DNA of 64,000 nt from Haladaptatus litoreus (GCF_900156425.1 NZ_FTNO01000007.1:1-64000); one strand, 5' to 3'. Positions 51,049 through 60,356 are shown, counted from the stretch's first letter. A program made the numbers and translations. Notes: generated by a model from the letters alone, not told the origin.

Positions 51049-52227
51049 ATGACAATGCTCAACTATCGCAACCCCCGACTGCTTCGACGCGAGATACTCC
51101 GCGTCCTGAACTTCTACTACCCCGATTGCATCGACACTCGCTACGGCGGGTATGTCGCCCAACTTGATGAACGCGATGGCTTCATCTACGACGGCCGGAC
51201 GAAACACCTCGTCGCCACCGCACGGGCCGTCCACAACTTCAGCGTCGGCGCGCTCATCGACGGTCCCGTCTGGTGTCGGACGGCGGCCGAACACGGCCTG
51301 TCGTTCCTCTCGAACCACCAGTGGGACGTTGAGAACAGCGGTTACGACTGGATACTCGACGGTCGCGACACCGCAGACAACACGCGATTCTGTTACGGCC
51401 ACGCATTCGTCGTGCTTGCCAGTGCACGGGCGCTCGAAGCAGGAATTCCGGGCGCGAAGACGGAACTCGAACGCGCAGTCAAAACCCTCGATCGGCACTT
51501 CTTGGAGTCAGAGCAGGGAGTGTACGCCGACCGTGCTGACGGCGAATGGGAGGCGGTTGCCCCATATCGCGGCCTGAACGCAAACATGCACACCTGCGAG
51601 GCGATGATCGTCGCCTACGACGTGACCGAGGAGGATCGATATCTCGACCGTGCGTACGGTATCGCGGAGCGAATCGCTCGGGACCTCGCGGCGGAGACGG
51701 ATGGCCGACTCTGGGAACATTACGACGCCGACTGGACACACGATATGGAGTACAACAAGGACCAACCGAACCACCAGTTCCGCCCCTGGGGCTACCAACC
51801 GGGTCACCATCTGGAGTGGTCGAAACTCCTCTCGCTTCTCGCCGAGTTCTGCGACGATCCGTGGCTCGAATCCGCCGCACGCGACCTATTCGACTGGGCG
51901 ATTGAAACTGGGTGGGACGACGAACACGGGGGATTTTACTACACTGTGGACGAGGACGGTGCGCCCGTCGTTGCGGACAAGTACGGCTGGGCGATAACCG
52001 AGGGCATCGGAGCGGCGGCACTCCTCGGGCGCGACGACGAGGCGTATTTAGACTGGTACGATCGACTATGGGAGTATGGGGAATCGGACTTTGTCAACCC
52101 CCGACACGGAAACTGGTTCGAGCGACTGTCCCCGACGAATGACCGCGACGACCCGAACCGCGGGATGGCAGTTGAACCGGGCTACCATCCCATCAGTAAC
52201 GCATTCGTTGCAATGGATGCGTTTTGA
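51049..52227 (+). CDS. AGE-family epimerase/mannose isomerase-like
   Basis: A 392-residue (alpha/alpha)6-barrel protein of the N-acylglucosamine 2-epimerase/YihS family, which includes mannose isomerase, cellobiose epimerase and sulfoquinovose isomerase. Conserved residues: DGRTKHLVATARAVHNFSVG, CYGHAFVVLASARALEAG, GLNANMHTCEAMIVAYD, QFRPWGYQPGHHLEWSKLLS and WFERLSPTN near the C-terminus, with His residues in the barrel centre. ATG 51049 or 51055 is the start; a longer frame from 50731 overlaps the dehydrogenase gene and is rejected. Converting a hexose released by the hydrolases (for example mannose to fructose) fits. Confidence 0.85.
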   Translation: MTMLNYRNPRLLRREILRVLNFYYPDCIDTRYGGYVAQLDERDGFIYDGRTKHLVATARAVHNFSVGALIDGPVWCRTAAEHGLSFLSNHQWDVENSGYDWILDGRDTADNTRFCYGHAFVVLASARALEAGIPGAKTELERAVKTLDRHFLESEQGVYADRADGEWEAVAPYRGLNANMHTCEAMIVAYDVTEEDRYLDRAYGIAERIARDLAAETDGRLWEHYDADWTHDMEYNKDQPNHQFRPWGYQPGHHLEWSKLLSLLAEFCDDPWLESAARDLFDWAIETGWDDEHGGFYYTVDEDGAPVVADKYGWAITEGIGAAALLGRDDEAYLDWYDRLWEYGESDFVNPRHGNWFERLSPTNDRDDPNRGMAVEPGYHPISNAFVAMDAF

Positions 52228-52459
52228 GTTAGCTTAACGCCGCTCTTCCTGTTAGTTCTCGATTGGGTCTATTTGAAACTGTCTGATTATTTTGCCATCT
52301 GCATAAATATGCAGAGACCTTCAGTGTCGGTTTCTGGATTCACCGGACATGGGGTGTGTTCACTTCCGCTATTGATACCTACGGGACAGTCGAAGCGACT
52401 TGAGGCTTCGACGTATACGAAGGCGAGTACTACGGGCTTGCCCAGCATTTTCTCACCAA
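52228..52459. other. Spacer between island and SWIM/SprT region
   Basis: No gene. GC content drops. Contains the hairpin 52389-52412, which might terminate the island's long operon. Confidence 0.4.
52389..52412. terminator. Hairpin after the carbohydrate operon
   Basis: GTCGAAGC-GACTTGAG-GCTTCGAC: perfect 8-base stem with an 8-base loop, about 160 bases after the last island gene. No T-run follows. It may be a terminator or processing site. Confidence 0.4.
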
Positions 52460-53017
52460 ATGGCGTTCTCGGAGATCGCTGACCAGCGAACGCTCACGGA
52501 AAGCGTGGATGCACCAACTGACGATACACCCGAGACAGCGACAGTTCTGCTCGACCGAGCACGACAGCACGCAACGAACGTCGCCGCCGAGCACTTCCCG
52601 GATCTGCCGGTCGAAACGATTGAGTGGGAGACTTCACATTGAGCCCGACGCTAAGCGGGCGTCACGAAGTACGACCCGACAACGGAGGAGATTACAATTG
52701 CGCTGACCTGGACGGCCTACGAGAAGCACGGGTGGGAGCAATTCAGCGCCACCGTCCGGCACGAACTTATTCACGCCTGGCAGTATCACGAGTTCGACGA
52801 GACCGATCACAGGCGAACGTTCACCCGCTGGACAGACCGCCTCGACACCTCGTGGCATTGCGAGCGATTCACCGCGCCAAATTGATGGCTTGTTCGCGAG
52901 GATCGCGGCGGTCGGATTGCTCGGTATCGACGCTCGAAGACGGTACGTAACCCCGAACAGTACAGCTGTAGCAACTGCAGTGGGTCACTACACGTCGAGG
53001 AAGCGGACGGTCACTAA
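52460..53017 (+). pseudogene. SprT-like metalloprotease, copy 1 (broken)
   Basis: ATG 52460 opens MAFSEIADQRTLTESVD and the frame follows the SprT-like family to WETSH, then meets TGA (52640) and a second stop six bases later in the same frame. Beyond them the frame continues with AGVTKYDPTTEEITIALTW, the HExxH zinc site RHELIHAWQYHEF, and RWTDRLDT. A frameshift near 52885 spoils the C-terminal zinc ribbon, and the relic ends at 53017. Two point nonsense codons where the 55061 copy has CAA and CAG show decay in place. No SWIM gene precedes it. Confidence 0.85.
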
Positions 53018-53294
53018 CCAATTCTTGTTTAAGTCGTTCTCGTGATAAGGAGTAGACACGAGGAAAATTATCACGGGCTATTGCTTTCTCCGTGAGTTAT
53101 TGCCATCGCTTTTGCTTCGAGTTTTAGAGCGAGACTTGGTTAGTAGCTTATACTAACCTCCGATAACCTTCGTGAAGCTCCTCTCGTACTATAGTTGTCC
53201 AAAACCCCTTGGAAGCCCTTAGGAAAGATTTGAACTCCTTACAAAAGATTTGCACTACCAATCTGAGCTGCCAAGGCAAGACTGGTCTCTATAA
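53018..53294. other. Spacer with palindrome
   Basis: No gene. It contains the palindrome at 53139-53158 and the end of the VapBC operon. Confidence 0.4.
53139..53158. promoter_or_regulatory. Third copy of the TTAGTATA-type palindrome
   Basis: GGTTAGTA-GCTTA-TACTAACC keeps the outer arms of the palindrome at 718-742 (8 bases each side) but has lost the inner symmetry. It lies downstream of the VapC gene rather than before a start codon. Confidence 0.4.
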
Positions 53295-53723
53295 TCAGTT
53301 GAACGGATTATCTGGTGTCTCTAGACGAGTGATTTCCTCGATCACGTCAAAGTCATCATCAAACGAGTACAGATACTCGATGCCTTCTCGCTGCATGTAC
53401 GCAACGATTGTCGCGTCCCCAAAGGAGAGGCCATCATAGGTCTGAAAAAGGGTGACAGCGCTGGTGAAGTCCTTTTGTGCCGCGTGGAGGATTTCGAATC
53501 CAGCAGACTGATTCAACCGCTCATACGTCTCTGCTGCCGTCCCGTGGCGCTTCCGGTTGTGTATCCAATTGAGGGTTTCGAGAACAATGTAGTTCGTTAC
53601 TCTCCCTGTCGGGAGATCACCGTGGTCCATCCCGCGAACAATCTCCATAGCACTGTCGTGGTGTTGGTCATCAGTATCCGCCATCCCGATGAGAACGCCT
53701 GTATCGACGACTGCAACCGCCAT
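53295..53723 (-). CDS. vapC: PIN-domain RNase toxin (VapC)
   Basis: A 142-residue PIN nuclease. Acidic site residues: VVDTGVLIGMADTDD (Asp 6), VTNYIVLETLNWI (Glu about 49), LSFGDATIVAYM (Asp about 102) and YSFDDDFDVI (Asp about 121). VapC toxins cut tRNA or rRNA and stop growth. Its start shares one base with the stop of the antitoxin gene at 53723, so the operon is antitoxin first. It looks intact, unlike the two PIN genes near the left end. Confidence 0.9.
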   Translation of the reverse strand: MAVAVVDTGVLIGMADTDDQHHDSAMEIVRGMDHGDLPTGRVTNYIVLETLNWIHNRKRHGTAAETYERLNQSAGFEILHAAQKDFTSAVTLFQTYDGLSFGDATIVAYMQREGIEYLYSFDDDFDVIEEITRLETPDNPFN

Positions 53724-53980
53724 CAGTTGTTCTCGAAGAAGGCAGGATCTTCTTCGTGACCCGCGAGGTCGTGCGTTTCGGACCCACTACCACCCATTGA
53801 CACCGGCTCAAAGTCGTCGAACGCCCCGTAGCGTTGCTTGACAACCTCGACAGAGAGGTTTCCCTCATCGTCCGCATTCCAGCGGAGTTTGTCGCCCGGT
53901 TCGATGTCGAGCCGTCGGCGGAGCGACGCCGGAATCGTAACCATTCCCCGGTCGCTGACCTTGGTTTCTTCGGTTGCCAT
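53723..53980 (-). CDS. vapB: AbrB/SpoVT-type antitoxin (VapB)
   Basis: An 85-residue protein with a swapped-hairpin AbrB domain: VSDRGMVTIPASLRRRLDIE then PGDKLRWNADDEGNLSVEVV. The C-terminal 40 residues are acidic and would wrap the toxin. Binds its own promoter and VapC. Complete module with the gene at 53295. Confidence 0.9.
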   Translation of the reverse strand: MATEETKVSDRGMVTIPASLRRRLDIEPGDKLRWNADDEGNLSVEVVKQRYGAFDDFEPVSMGGSGSETHDLAGHEEDPAFFENN

Positions 53981-54098
53981 ACTCGGTAGTACAAGCTCTC
54001 ACCTGATACATGTTGCGCCTCATGTAGCGTGATGATTCGTGAACCCTACGGGTGCGCCAACACTCGGCACCGGTCTTCTGAAGTGCTACCCGAAGACC

Positions 54099-54482
54099 AT
54101 GAGTACAAAACAATCCGCAGCCCTTGAAGCTGACGAGACGGCACAGAAACGCGCACAGTGGGAACAGTTCTCCGTCGACGTCGATGCCCCCGGACTCATC
54201 GAAGTCACCAACGAGAGCCACGAGAACCCTGAATCCCATCAGTACACTGTCTCCATCGACGACGTGACTGAAGACCTAATGGCCTGCACGTGCCTGCATC
54301 ACGTCCACCGCAACGCCTTTTGCAAACACATGGCCGCCGTCGAACACGCAACCGATGACGGGACGCTTGAGGCCTTCCCCTCCAAGGACGAGACCGAACC
54401 CGAAGACTGCGACTGTGACGGTCTCGGTGACTTCCCGTGCTGGCCATGCGTGAGAACGGGACGGAAAGAACTGCCGAACTAA
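54099..54482 (+). CDS. SWIM zinc-finger protein, copy 2
   Basis: The best-preserved copy: 127 residues starting MSTKQSAALEADETAQKRAQ. SWIM motif CTCLHHVHRNAFCKH near residues 67-81, then an acidic stretch and a second Cys cluster (CDCDGLGDFPCWPC), ending GRKELPN. Two zinc sites are therefore likely. ATG 54099 is chosen because the copies share the block from it onward. Twenty-five bases after the stop, the remains of an SprT-like gene begin, so the native arrangement is SWIM then SprT in one operon. Confidence 0.85.
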   Translation: MSTKQSAALEADETAQKRAQWEQFSVDVDAPGLIEVTNESHENPESHQYTVSIDDVTEDLMACTCLHHVHRNAFCKHMAAVEHATDDGTLEAFPSKDETEPEDCDCDGLGDFPCWPCVRTGRKELPN

Positions 54483-54507
54483 CCACCACTTCAGCTGTTT
54501 TTATCCA

Positions 54508-54655
54508 TGTCTCGCCAAGTGACGTTTTTAGATATCACCGACCAGTAAACGCTGACGGAAAGCACGGATGCAGCGACCGACGATACACCTGAGGGAAATA
54601 ACAACAGCACGCGGCCGATATCGCCGCCGAGTACTTCCCGGGATGCTTGAGACTT
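54508..54655 (+). pseudogene. SprT-like gene, 5' fragment of copy 2
   Basis: ATG 54508 opens MSRQVTFLDITDQ then TAA where other copies have CGA (QRTLTES). TLTESTDAATDDTPEG continues, then a deletion joins to AADIAAEYFPG-like sequence out of frame, after which similarity ends at about 54655. The 3' part with the zinc-protease motif is found 400 bases later (55061). Confidence 0.8.
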
Positions 54656-54829
54656 TCCTTAGAGGGTGAAGAATGACGAACCTAAGGAGTGCGAGTATGA
54701 GGGTTTCAGCGGCATCTCATAACCGGTGAGCCGACTTCATTAACAATATTCTATACAGTAATGATGGAAGCCATTATGGCATTTTGGTGATAAAGCCTAT
54801 GGATGTAGAGCAAGTGTCTATACGTTGCT

Positions 54830-55015
54830 ATGGAAATACTACATCGGTTACGCGGTGCTTTTAGTTCAGAAAAACCGTCTCGGCAGACGGGACAGCAGGT
54901 ACGGGCGGCCGGTGATATTTTTGAATGCGAAGAATGCGGTACCACCTTTATCTCGAAACCATCCCGTTGTTCAAAATGTAACCAGAGCGACTTCCGGAAT
55001 CTCGGCAGTTGTTAA
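54830..55015 (+). CDS. Small zinc-ribbon protein
   Basis: A 61-residue protein with a basic N-terminal half and a C-terminal rubredoxin-type zinc ribbon: FECEECGTTFISKPSRCSKC, two CxxC knuckles spaced 13 residues. Proteins of this kind are frequent beside haloarchaeal regulatory genes. It lies inside the gap that splits the SprT-like copy 2, so it may be cargo carried by the insertion. Function unknown. Confidence 0.65.
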   Translation: MEILHRLRGAFSSEKPSRQTGQQVRAAGDIFECEECGTTFISKPSRCSKCNQSDFRNLGSC

Positions 55016-55060
55016 TCCGACATCTCTCACTGTTCTCTTTCTACTGATATAGTTTCTAAC

Positions 55061-55568
55061 TGTTGAGACCAACGATACACCGGAGACACCGACAGCCCTC
55101 CTTGACCGAGCACAGCTACACGCAACGAACGTCGCCGCCGAGCACTTCCCTGACCTACCGGTCGAAGCAATCGACTGGGAGGTTTCACACCAAGCCCAAC
55201 GACAGGCGGGCGTCACGAAGTACGACCCGACAACAGAGGCAATCACGATCACGCTGACCTGGAAGGCTTACGAACACCACGGCTGGGAGCAATTCAGTGC
55301 GACTGTCCGGCACGAATTCATCCACGCCTGGCAGTATCACGAGTTCGGCGACGCGGATCACGGGGCAACATTCACCCGCTGGACGGACCGCCTCGACACC
55401 TCGCGGCACTGCGAACGTTTCACCACGCCAAAGTGGTGGCTCGTCTGTGAGGACTGCGGCGGTCGGATTCCCCGCTATCGACGTTCAAAGACGGTACGTA
55501 ACCCTGACCAGTACAGCTGTAGTGAGTGCGGTGGGTCGATTCACGTCCAGGAGGGAGTCGGTCAGTAA
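55061..55568 (+). pseudogene. SprT-like metalloprotease, copy 2 (start lost)
   Basis: An open frame of about 168 codons with no ATG or GTG start before the core: DTPETPTALLDRAQLHATNV, then HQAQRQAGVTKYDPTTEAIT, the zinc-protease helix RHEFIHAWQYHEFGDADHGA (HExxH), and a C-terminal zinc ribbon (CEDCGGRIPRYRR, CSECGGSI). SprT/Spartan-type proteases digest proteins crosslinked to DNA. This copy preserves every active-site and zinc-ligand residue, yet has lost its first 25 or so codons and start. It ends with TAA at 55568. Confidence 0.85.
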
Positions 55569-55654
55569 CATCACGAAAATCGATAACTCGTATTCACTAC
55601 TCAATATTTTAAGCACGAGCAAGATATATGCTGTAGTAGTGCGAAGAATAGGAT

Positions 55655-56182
55655 ATGACCTCAGACGATACCCCACCCAAGCCACCAAGTCTCGCCGAGG
55701 AATGGACCGAAACGTGGGAAAACGAATCTACACGAGATCGGGTGTACACCACTGCCCTGCAGCTGTATGAGCCAACACGAGTTGCTGCGATTGCCGACAG
55801 AGCAAATGTCTCGAAGGAAACCGCTCGAGACTACCTGCAGTGGTTCACGGAAATCGGGATGCTAACGCAGACCAACGAGACGCCAGACGAATTCGTCCGT
55901 GACGAGGATTATTTCCAATGGCGACGGATTCATCGGCTACGTGGACTCCCCATGGAGGAACTCGAACAGCGATTAAACACGTTGATCGAAAAAGAGCGGC
56001 GCTACCGCGAAAAATACGATGCTAAGGGGCCCGACCACGTGGATGCACTCGATCATGCAGACTATGCTGATGTCGAGGATGTCTGGTCAGAGTTGCAAGA
56101 GTGGAAAACCGTTCGACGGCGAATCGAAGAACTCGAACAGGCACGACAGAACCACGACAACACCACACAAGCGTCCGCTTGA
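55655..56182 (+). CDS. HTH protein (DUF7342-like), module 1
   Basis: A 175-residue protein. Residues 30-75 are an HTH (ALQLYEPTRVAAIADRANVS, KETARDYLQWFTEIGMLT), followed by a charged, coiled-coil-prone helical region (MEELEQRLNTLIEKERRYRE, VRRRIEELEQARQ). Three bases later comes a TumE-like gene. The pair has the same layout as 62334-61453 on the other strand, so this is a recurring two-gene module, probably antitoxin then toxin or regulator plus effector. Confidence 0.75.
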   Translation: MTSDDTPPKPPSLAEEWTETWENESTRDRVYTTALQLYEPTRVAAIADRANVSKETARDYLQWFTEIGMLTQTNETPDEFVRDEDYFQWRRIHRLRGLPMEELEQRLNTLIEKERRYREKYDAKGPDHVDALDHADYADVEDVWSELQEWKTVRRRIEELEQARQNHDNTTQASA

Positions 56183-56185
56183 TCG

Positions 56186-56612
56186 ATGAACGACGATACC
56201 GAGAAAACACTCGATGAGACCCTGTTACGCCATCTCGCTCGTCGATTGGGTACGCTTTCACTCGTTGAGTCTGTCTCTGTCTTTCCGCACGAGCGACCGG
56301 AGTCGGTCGTAGCGTGGTTTGATCGTCAGTACTTTCCTGACACAATTCAACAGGTTGTATTCGAGATCCGTGCCTACACGAATGGTGATTTCAATATTAC
56401 GTACCGGGAGGACAGAGGCGGCACAGCGTGGATGTGTCGATGGGATCGGCACGACAACCCGCACAATTCCCGAGACCACTTCCATCAACCACCGAAAGCA
56501 CGTACGGAGGATGCTGTTTGACCGAGACTTCCCGACCGATTTTATCACCGTCATAGATTCGGTTCTCGAGCGCGTGGACGACCGAGTTGGTGAAGTTTGG
56601 AACGACCACTAG
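56186..56612 (+). pseudogene. TumE-like partner, frameshifted near the end
   Basis: Residues 1-110: LLRHLARRLGTLSLVESVSV, VVAWFDRQYFPDTIQQVVFE, MCRWDRHDNPHNSRDHFHQP, typical of the haloarchaeal TumE/DUF6516-like toxin family. The frame stops at 56519-56521 after RTEDAV, but the next frame continues DRDFPTDFITVIDSVLERVD to 56612, the expected C-terminus. One extra T near 56517 explains it. Whether the shortened protein is active is unknown. The end of this gene is the point where SWIM copy 3 begins. Confidence 0.72.
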
Positions 56613-56654
56613 TGAGGAGTTCTCAGTAAACCAATCTCTTCAAGATCTATTCCC

Positions 56655-56949
56655 CAGACTCGTCGAAGTCACCAACGAGCGCCACGAGAACCCCGCTGAA
56701 CACCAGTACACCGTGTCCATCAACGACGTGACTGAAGACCTGATGGCCTGCACGTGCCCGCACCACGTTCACCGCACCACCTTCTGCAAACACATGGCCG
56801 CCGTCGAAACCGCAACCGACGACGGGACGCTTGAGGCCTTTCTATCGGAGGACAATGAGACCGAACCAGACAACTGCGACTGTGACGGCCTCGGTGGCTT
56901 CCCCTGCTGGCCATGCGTGCGAACGGGGCGGAAAGAACTACCGAACTAA
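56655..56949 (+). pseudogene. SWIM zinc-finger protein, copy 3 (5' lost)
   Basis: Similarity starts at LVEVTNERHENPAEHQYTVS and continues through CTCPHHVHRTTFCKH and CDCDGLGGFPCWPC to GRKELPN. The N-terminal 35 residues are gone; a GTG at 56587 could still start the frame but its first 20 codons come from the TumE-like gene in another frame. A recombination junction lies near 56650. No SprT-like sequence follows. Confidence 0.8.
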
Positions 56950-57187
56950 CCTCATATCCATTCACTATCGATCAATTTCTTTTGTGTCTACGTTTCTTAT
57001 CCCCCCGATTAGCGGATAGCTGTGTACACCACTGCTCCGAGTGCGATAGATCAAAACCATGTCTCGAGTCAACAGAACGACGAGTAAACTTGGAATGGGC
57101 AACCATGTCCGAGTGGACGGAACCAATGAAACGGTCGAACGGCTCGACTGACATATCTCGATACAGTTGATCTCCGAAAAACGTGGT

Positions 57188-58573
57188 CTAGCGCTCCAAT
57201 TCGGACCAAACGTGACGGAATTTCCCACTTCGTGTATCCCGTTGTGGTGCCTTTGATGCGGCTTTGATGGCCACTCCACTGATTCCCTGGTTCCGAAGAA
57301 ACGAGTGAAGGTTCTGCTCGACTTGCGCCCAGACGTCTCGCTCGGTCGTATCAGAAGTACCCTCAACGCGAACTTGGAGTGTGGCGGGGGCTGTACGAAC
57401 GATTTGCGCTCGATGTACCCCCGACACTTCCTCGACAACACTGGAGAGTGCGAGTGGAAAAATCGGAATTTCTTCTCCATCATTGGTTTCGAACCGGAGA
57501 ACGTCCCCTTGCCGTCCTTCGACTTCGATGATGGGAAACGCACTCCCACATGGGCAGCGCTCCTCGTACATAGTGATGCTGTCACCGAGGTCGTATCGGA
57601 CGAGCGGTTGAATTCGGTTTGCTAGGTTCGTTATCAGCACGGTATCGGAAGGCTCACCGAATTCGACCGGCTGATACTCCTCATCAACTGGCTCGAGAAC
57701 CACCCAGTCAGTATTAGCGTGGAGGTTTCCATGTTCACACTCAACCGCAATCGGGAAGAACTCCGTGGCACCGTAGATCTCACGCACCACACAATCGAAT
57801 GCCCGTACAAGTTCCTGTTTTTCTGGACCCGAGATTGGCTCCGCAGTCGGGGCAATGAATACCGGATCGAGATCGAGGCGACCATCTCGTTGGGCTTGTG
57901 CCAGTTCAACGAGAACGGTCGAGTAGCCAACGAGGAAGGCTGGCTGGTATCGATTGAGTTTGTCTATGAGATCAGACATCGGCTGCATTGGCGAGAACAT
58001 TTCAATGCGATTTCGGTAGAACGTGGACTCACGGCGCATTAGCGCGACTCCAGACGCACCAGCGAAATGACCACCGGTGACTGCAATCTCTGCACCACGA
58101 GCACCGTTCTTGACGATTCGGCTGAACTGCTCGACACCAAGTAATACCGGTAGTGTCCACCGATCCGGGACGACGTTGAGGATGGTTAGTGCGGTCTCAT
58201 CCTGAACGAAGATACCCGGTTCGCCGGTTGTCCCAGACGTTACCCAGACCGGATACCGATCGAGAAAACGCGTTCCGATCGTCGCTTCGTCGGCGACGAA
58301 TTCGTCGATTTCGGCTTTCGTCACGGCGGTGTCCGTGACCACGTCGTCGAAATTCTCCATCAGCACCGACTTCGTTACCGGTGGGAACGCTTCGAGGTTG
58401 GTAACTTCGTCAGGGATATCCGCATAGTGTTGCTTGTAGAACCGTGACTGTCGCCGGACGAACGACAGTATGTTCTCCAGCCGTCGTTGTTGTTGTATAT
58501 CGATTTGCGAGCGAGTTGCTCGCCTGGCACGCCAGATTTTGAATGTAATCTTTCCTTTTGTAATCGGATTCAT
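57188..58573 (-). CDS. PaaK/CapK-like adenylate-forming ligase
   Basis: A 461-residue member of the phenylacetate-CoA ligase/CapK branch of acyl-adenylate enzymes. AMP-binding segments: VWVTSGTTGEPGIFVQDETA near residue 110, CVVREIYGATEFFPIAVECE near 264, ITNLANRIQPLVRYDLGDSI near 325, and a Cys pair (ERCPCGSAFP). It would activate a carboxylate with ATP. Standalone CapK-like proteins are found with surface polysaccharide or lipid genes; there is no such context here, so the substrate is unknown. Likely cargo of the SWIM/SprT region. Confidence 0.85.
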   Translation of the reverse strand: MNPITKGKITFKIWRARRATRSQIDIQQQRRLENILSFVRRQSRFYKQHYADIPDEVTNLEAFPPVTKSVLMENFDDVVTDTAVTKAEIDEFVADEATIGTRFLDRYPVWVTSGTTGEPGIFVQDETALTILNVVPDRWTLPVLLGVEQFSRIVKNGARGAEIAVTGGHFAGASGVALMRRESTFYRNRIEMFSPMQPMSDLIDKLNRYQPAFLVGYSTVLVELAQAQRDGRLDLDPVFIAPTAEPISGPEKQELVRAFDCVVREIYGATEFFPIAVECEHGNLHANTDWVVLEPVDEEYQPVEFGEPSDTVLITNLANRIQPLVRYDLGDSITMYEERCPCGSAFPIIEVEGRQGDVLRFETNDGEEIPIFPLALSSVVEEVSGVHRAQIVRTAPATLQVRVEGTSDTTERDVWAQVEQNLHSFLRNQGISGVAIKAASKAPQRDTRSGKFRHVWSELER

Positions 58574-58792
58574 GATGATCGCTTCGATAGGACGATCGTT
58601 CTGAAATTCTCCGTGCTTCGTAGTTCATCTACACTTCGCCCGGGACAGACTTTGTTCTTGGCACGTTCCAAGCTAGCCGGTAGACAATATTCCTAATATT
58701 TTCCTGTCACAGATTATCGTGGTGTACAGGAGGACCTCATAGCGACATCCAAAATTTGGTATCGATTGATAATCGTTGCTGTCGATGAATAG

Positions 58793-59806
58793 GTGATGGA
58801 AGGGCTGCTCTGGTCCACGCTGGTTGCCATCGTCGCCACCGCTGTCGTTTGGAAAGGGAGTGGGTGGCTCGAAGATGCAAGCGAACAATTGGCCGCGTAC
58901 TACGGCTTACCCGCCATCGTGCAGGGGGCAATCATCACTGCCGTTGGTTCGAGTTTCCCGGAGCTGTCGAGCACCGTCCTTTCGACGCTGCTGCACGGAG
59001 AGTTCGACCTCGGAGTCGGTGCCATCGTTGGGTCAGCGATATTCAATATTCTCGTAATTCCAGGGGTGAGCGGATTGGTCACCGACCGGTATACCTCGAG
59101 TCGAGATGTCGTCTACAAGGAGGCGCTCTTTTATATGCTCGCCGTTGCCTCGCTCCTCTTGACCTTCGCGTTGGCAGTCATCTACAATCCACTCGGTGGC
59201 GGCGATCTTACCGGGGAAGTGACACGGCTGCTCGTTCTTCCGTTGATCGGTCTGTACGGGCTCTACGTCTTCATCCAATATCTCGATTCTCGAGAGTACG
59301 GCGTCCCTCAGGTGACGAGCATCCGTGTGGGTCAAGAGTGGCTTCGTCTCATCACGAGTCTCGTCGTCATTGTCATCGCCGTGGAGGGGCTCGTCCGGGC
59401 CGCACTCACTTTCGGCGAGGCGTTTGGAACACCACCGTTCTTGTGGGGACTGACGATACTCGCGGCGGCGACGAGTCTTCCAGATGCATTCGTCAGCGTG
59501 CAGGCCGCCCGTAAGGACGAGGATGTCACCAGCCTCGCGAACGTACTCGGTAGCAATACCTTCGACCTGCTTGTGGCAATCCCGGCGGGTGTGCTTATCG
59601 CCGGAGCAGCACCGGTCGATTTCGCGCTCGCCGTTCCAATGATGGGGGTGCTCGTCGTCGCGACCGTAATTCTGTTTTCGTTTCTCCGAACGTCAATGGA
59701 ATTGACCACAACAGAAGCGTACAGCTTGGTTGTCGGCTACACTCTCTTTCTCTGCTGGATGATACTCGAAACCACCGGCGTCGTTCGGACCCTCCCCTGG
59801 GGTTAA
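58793..59806 (+). CDS. Ca2+/Na+ exchanger (CaCA family)
   Basis: A 337-residue cation exchanger with about ten helices in two inverted halves. The alpha-repeat signatures are AIITAVGSSFPELSSTVLST near residue 47 and ILAAATSLPDAFVSVQAARK near 222, each followed by the GSAIFNIL or GSNTFDLL segment (residues about 80 and 250). These hold the acidic cation-binding residues. It would exchange Ca2+ or another divalent ion for Na+ or H+. ATG 58793 or 58796 is the start. Confidence 0.9.
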   Translation: MMEGLLWSTLVAIVATAVVWKGSGWLEDASEQLAAYYGLPAIVQGAIITAVGSSFPELSSTVLSTLLHGEFDLGVGAIVGSAIFNILVIPGVSGLVTDRYTSSRDVVYKEALFYMLAVASLLLTFALAVIYNPLGGGDLTGEVTRLLVLPLIGLYGLYVFIQYLDSREYGVPQVTSIRVGQEWLRLITSLVVIVIAVEGLVRAALTFGEAFGTPPFLWGLTILAAATSLPDAFVSVQAARKDEDVTSLANVLGSNTFDLLVAIPAGVLIAGAAPVDFALAVPMMGVLVVATVILFSFLRTSMELTTTEAYSLVVGYTLFLCWMILETTGVVRTLPWG

Positions 59807-59861
59807 CCGATCGACACTCCGTCGTGATACATAACAAACGTTCGTCGTGTGGATTGTTCGC

Positions 59862-60021
59862 GTCACCAACGAAGGCCACGAGAACCCCAGAGACAACCAG
59901 TAGATCGCCCCCTATCGACGAGCGAGACGACTCCGAACCAAACGACCGCGACTGTGACGGTCTCAATGGTTTCCCATGCTGGCCGTGCGTGCGAACGGGA
60001 CAGAAAGAACTCCCGAACTAA
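59862..60021 (+). pseudogene. SWIM zinc-finger protein, copy 4 (internal deletion)
   Basis: VTNEGHENPRDNQ is followed by TAG and then sequence that rejoins at the acidic tail (DSEPNDRDCDGLNGFPCWPC) ending in GQKELPN. The SWIM motif itself is deleted. SprT-like copy 3 starts 25 bases later, keeping the native spacing. Confidence 0.8.
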
Positions 60022-60045
60022 CTACCGATTCAGCCCTTTTTATCC

Positions 60046-60288
60046 ATGGTACGCCAATTGACGTTCTCGGAGATTACCAACCAGCGAACGCTGACGGAAA
60101 GCACGGATACAACGACCGACGATACACCCGAGACACCGACGGACCTGCTCGACCGAGCACGACAGCACGCAACGAACATCGCCGTCAAGTACTTCCCGGA
60201 CCTGCTGGTCGAAGCGATCGACTGGAGGGGTTTTGTACCGGACGAACTGGCAGTCGGGGGTGACGAAATACAACCATTCAGCAGATGA
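60046..60288 (+). pseudogene. SprT-like metalloprotease, 5' part of copy 3
   Basis: ATG 60046 gives MVRQLTFSEITNQRTLTEST, then DDTPETPTDLLDRARQHATN and FPDLLVEAIDW, after which the frame shifts (decayed VSHQAQRQAGVTKY) and stops at 60288. The 3' part is found at 61075-61414. About 790 bases are inserted between them. Confidence 0.82.
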
Positions 60289-60356
60289 AAAATCAGCGAC
60301 GAAAAATCCCAGAGAGCAAATACAACACTATTCGAGCTGGTGGAACCTAGACGATC

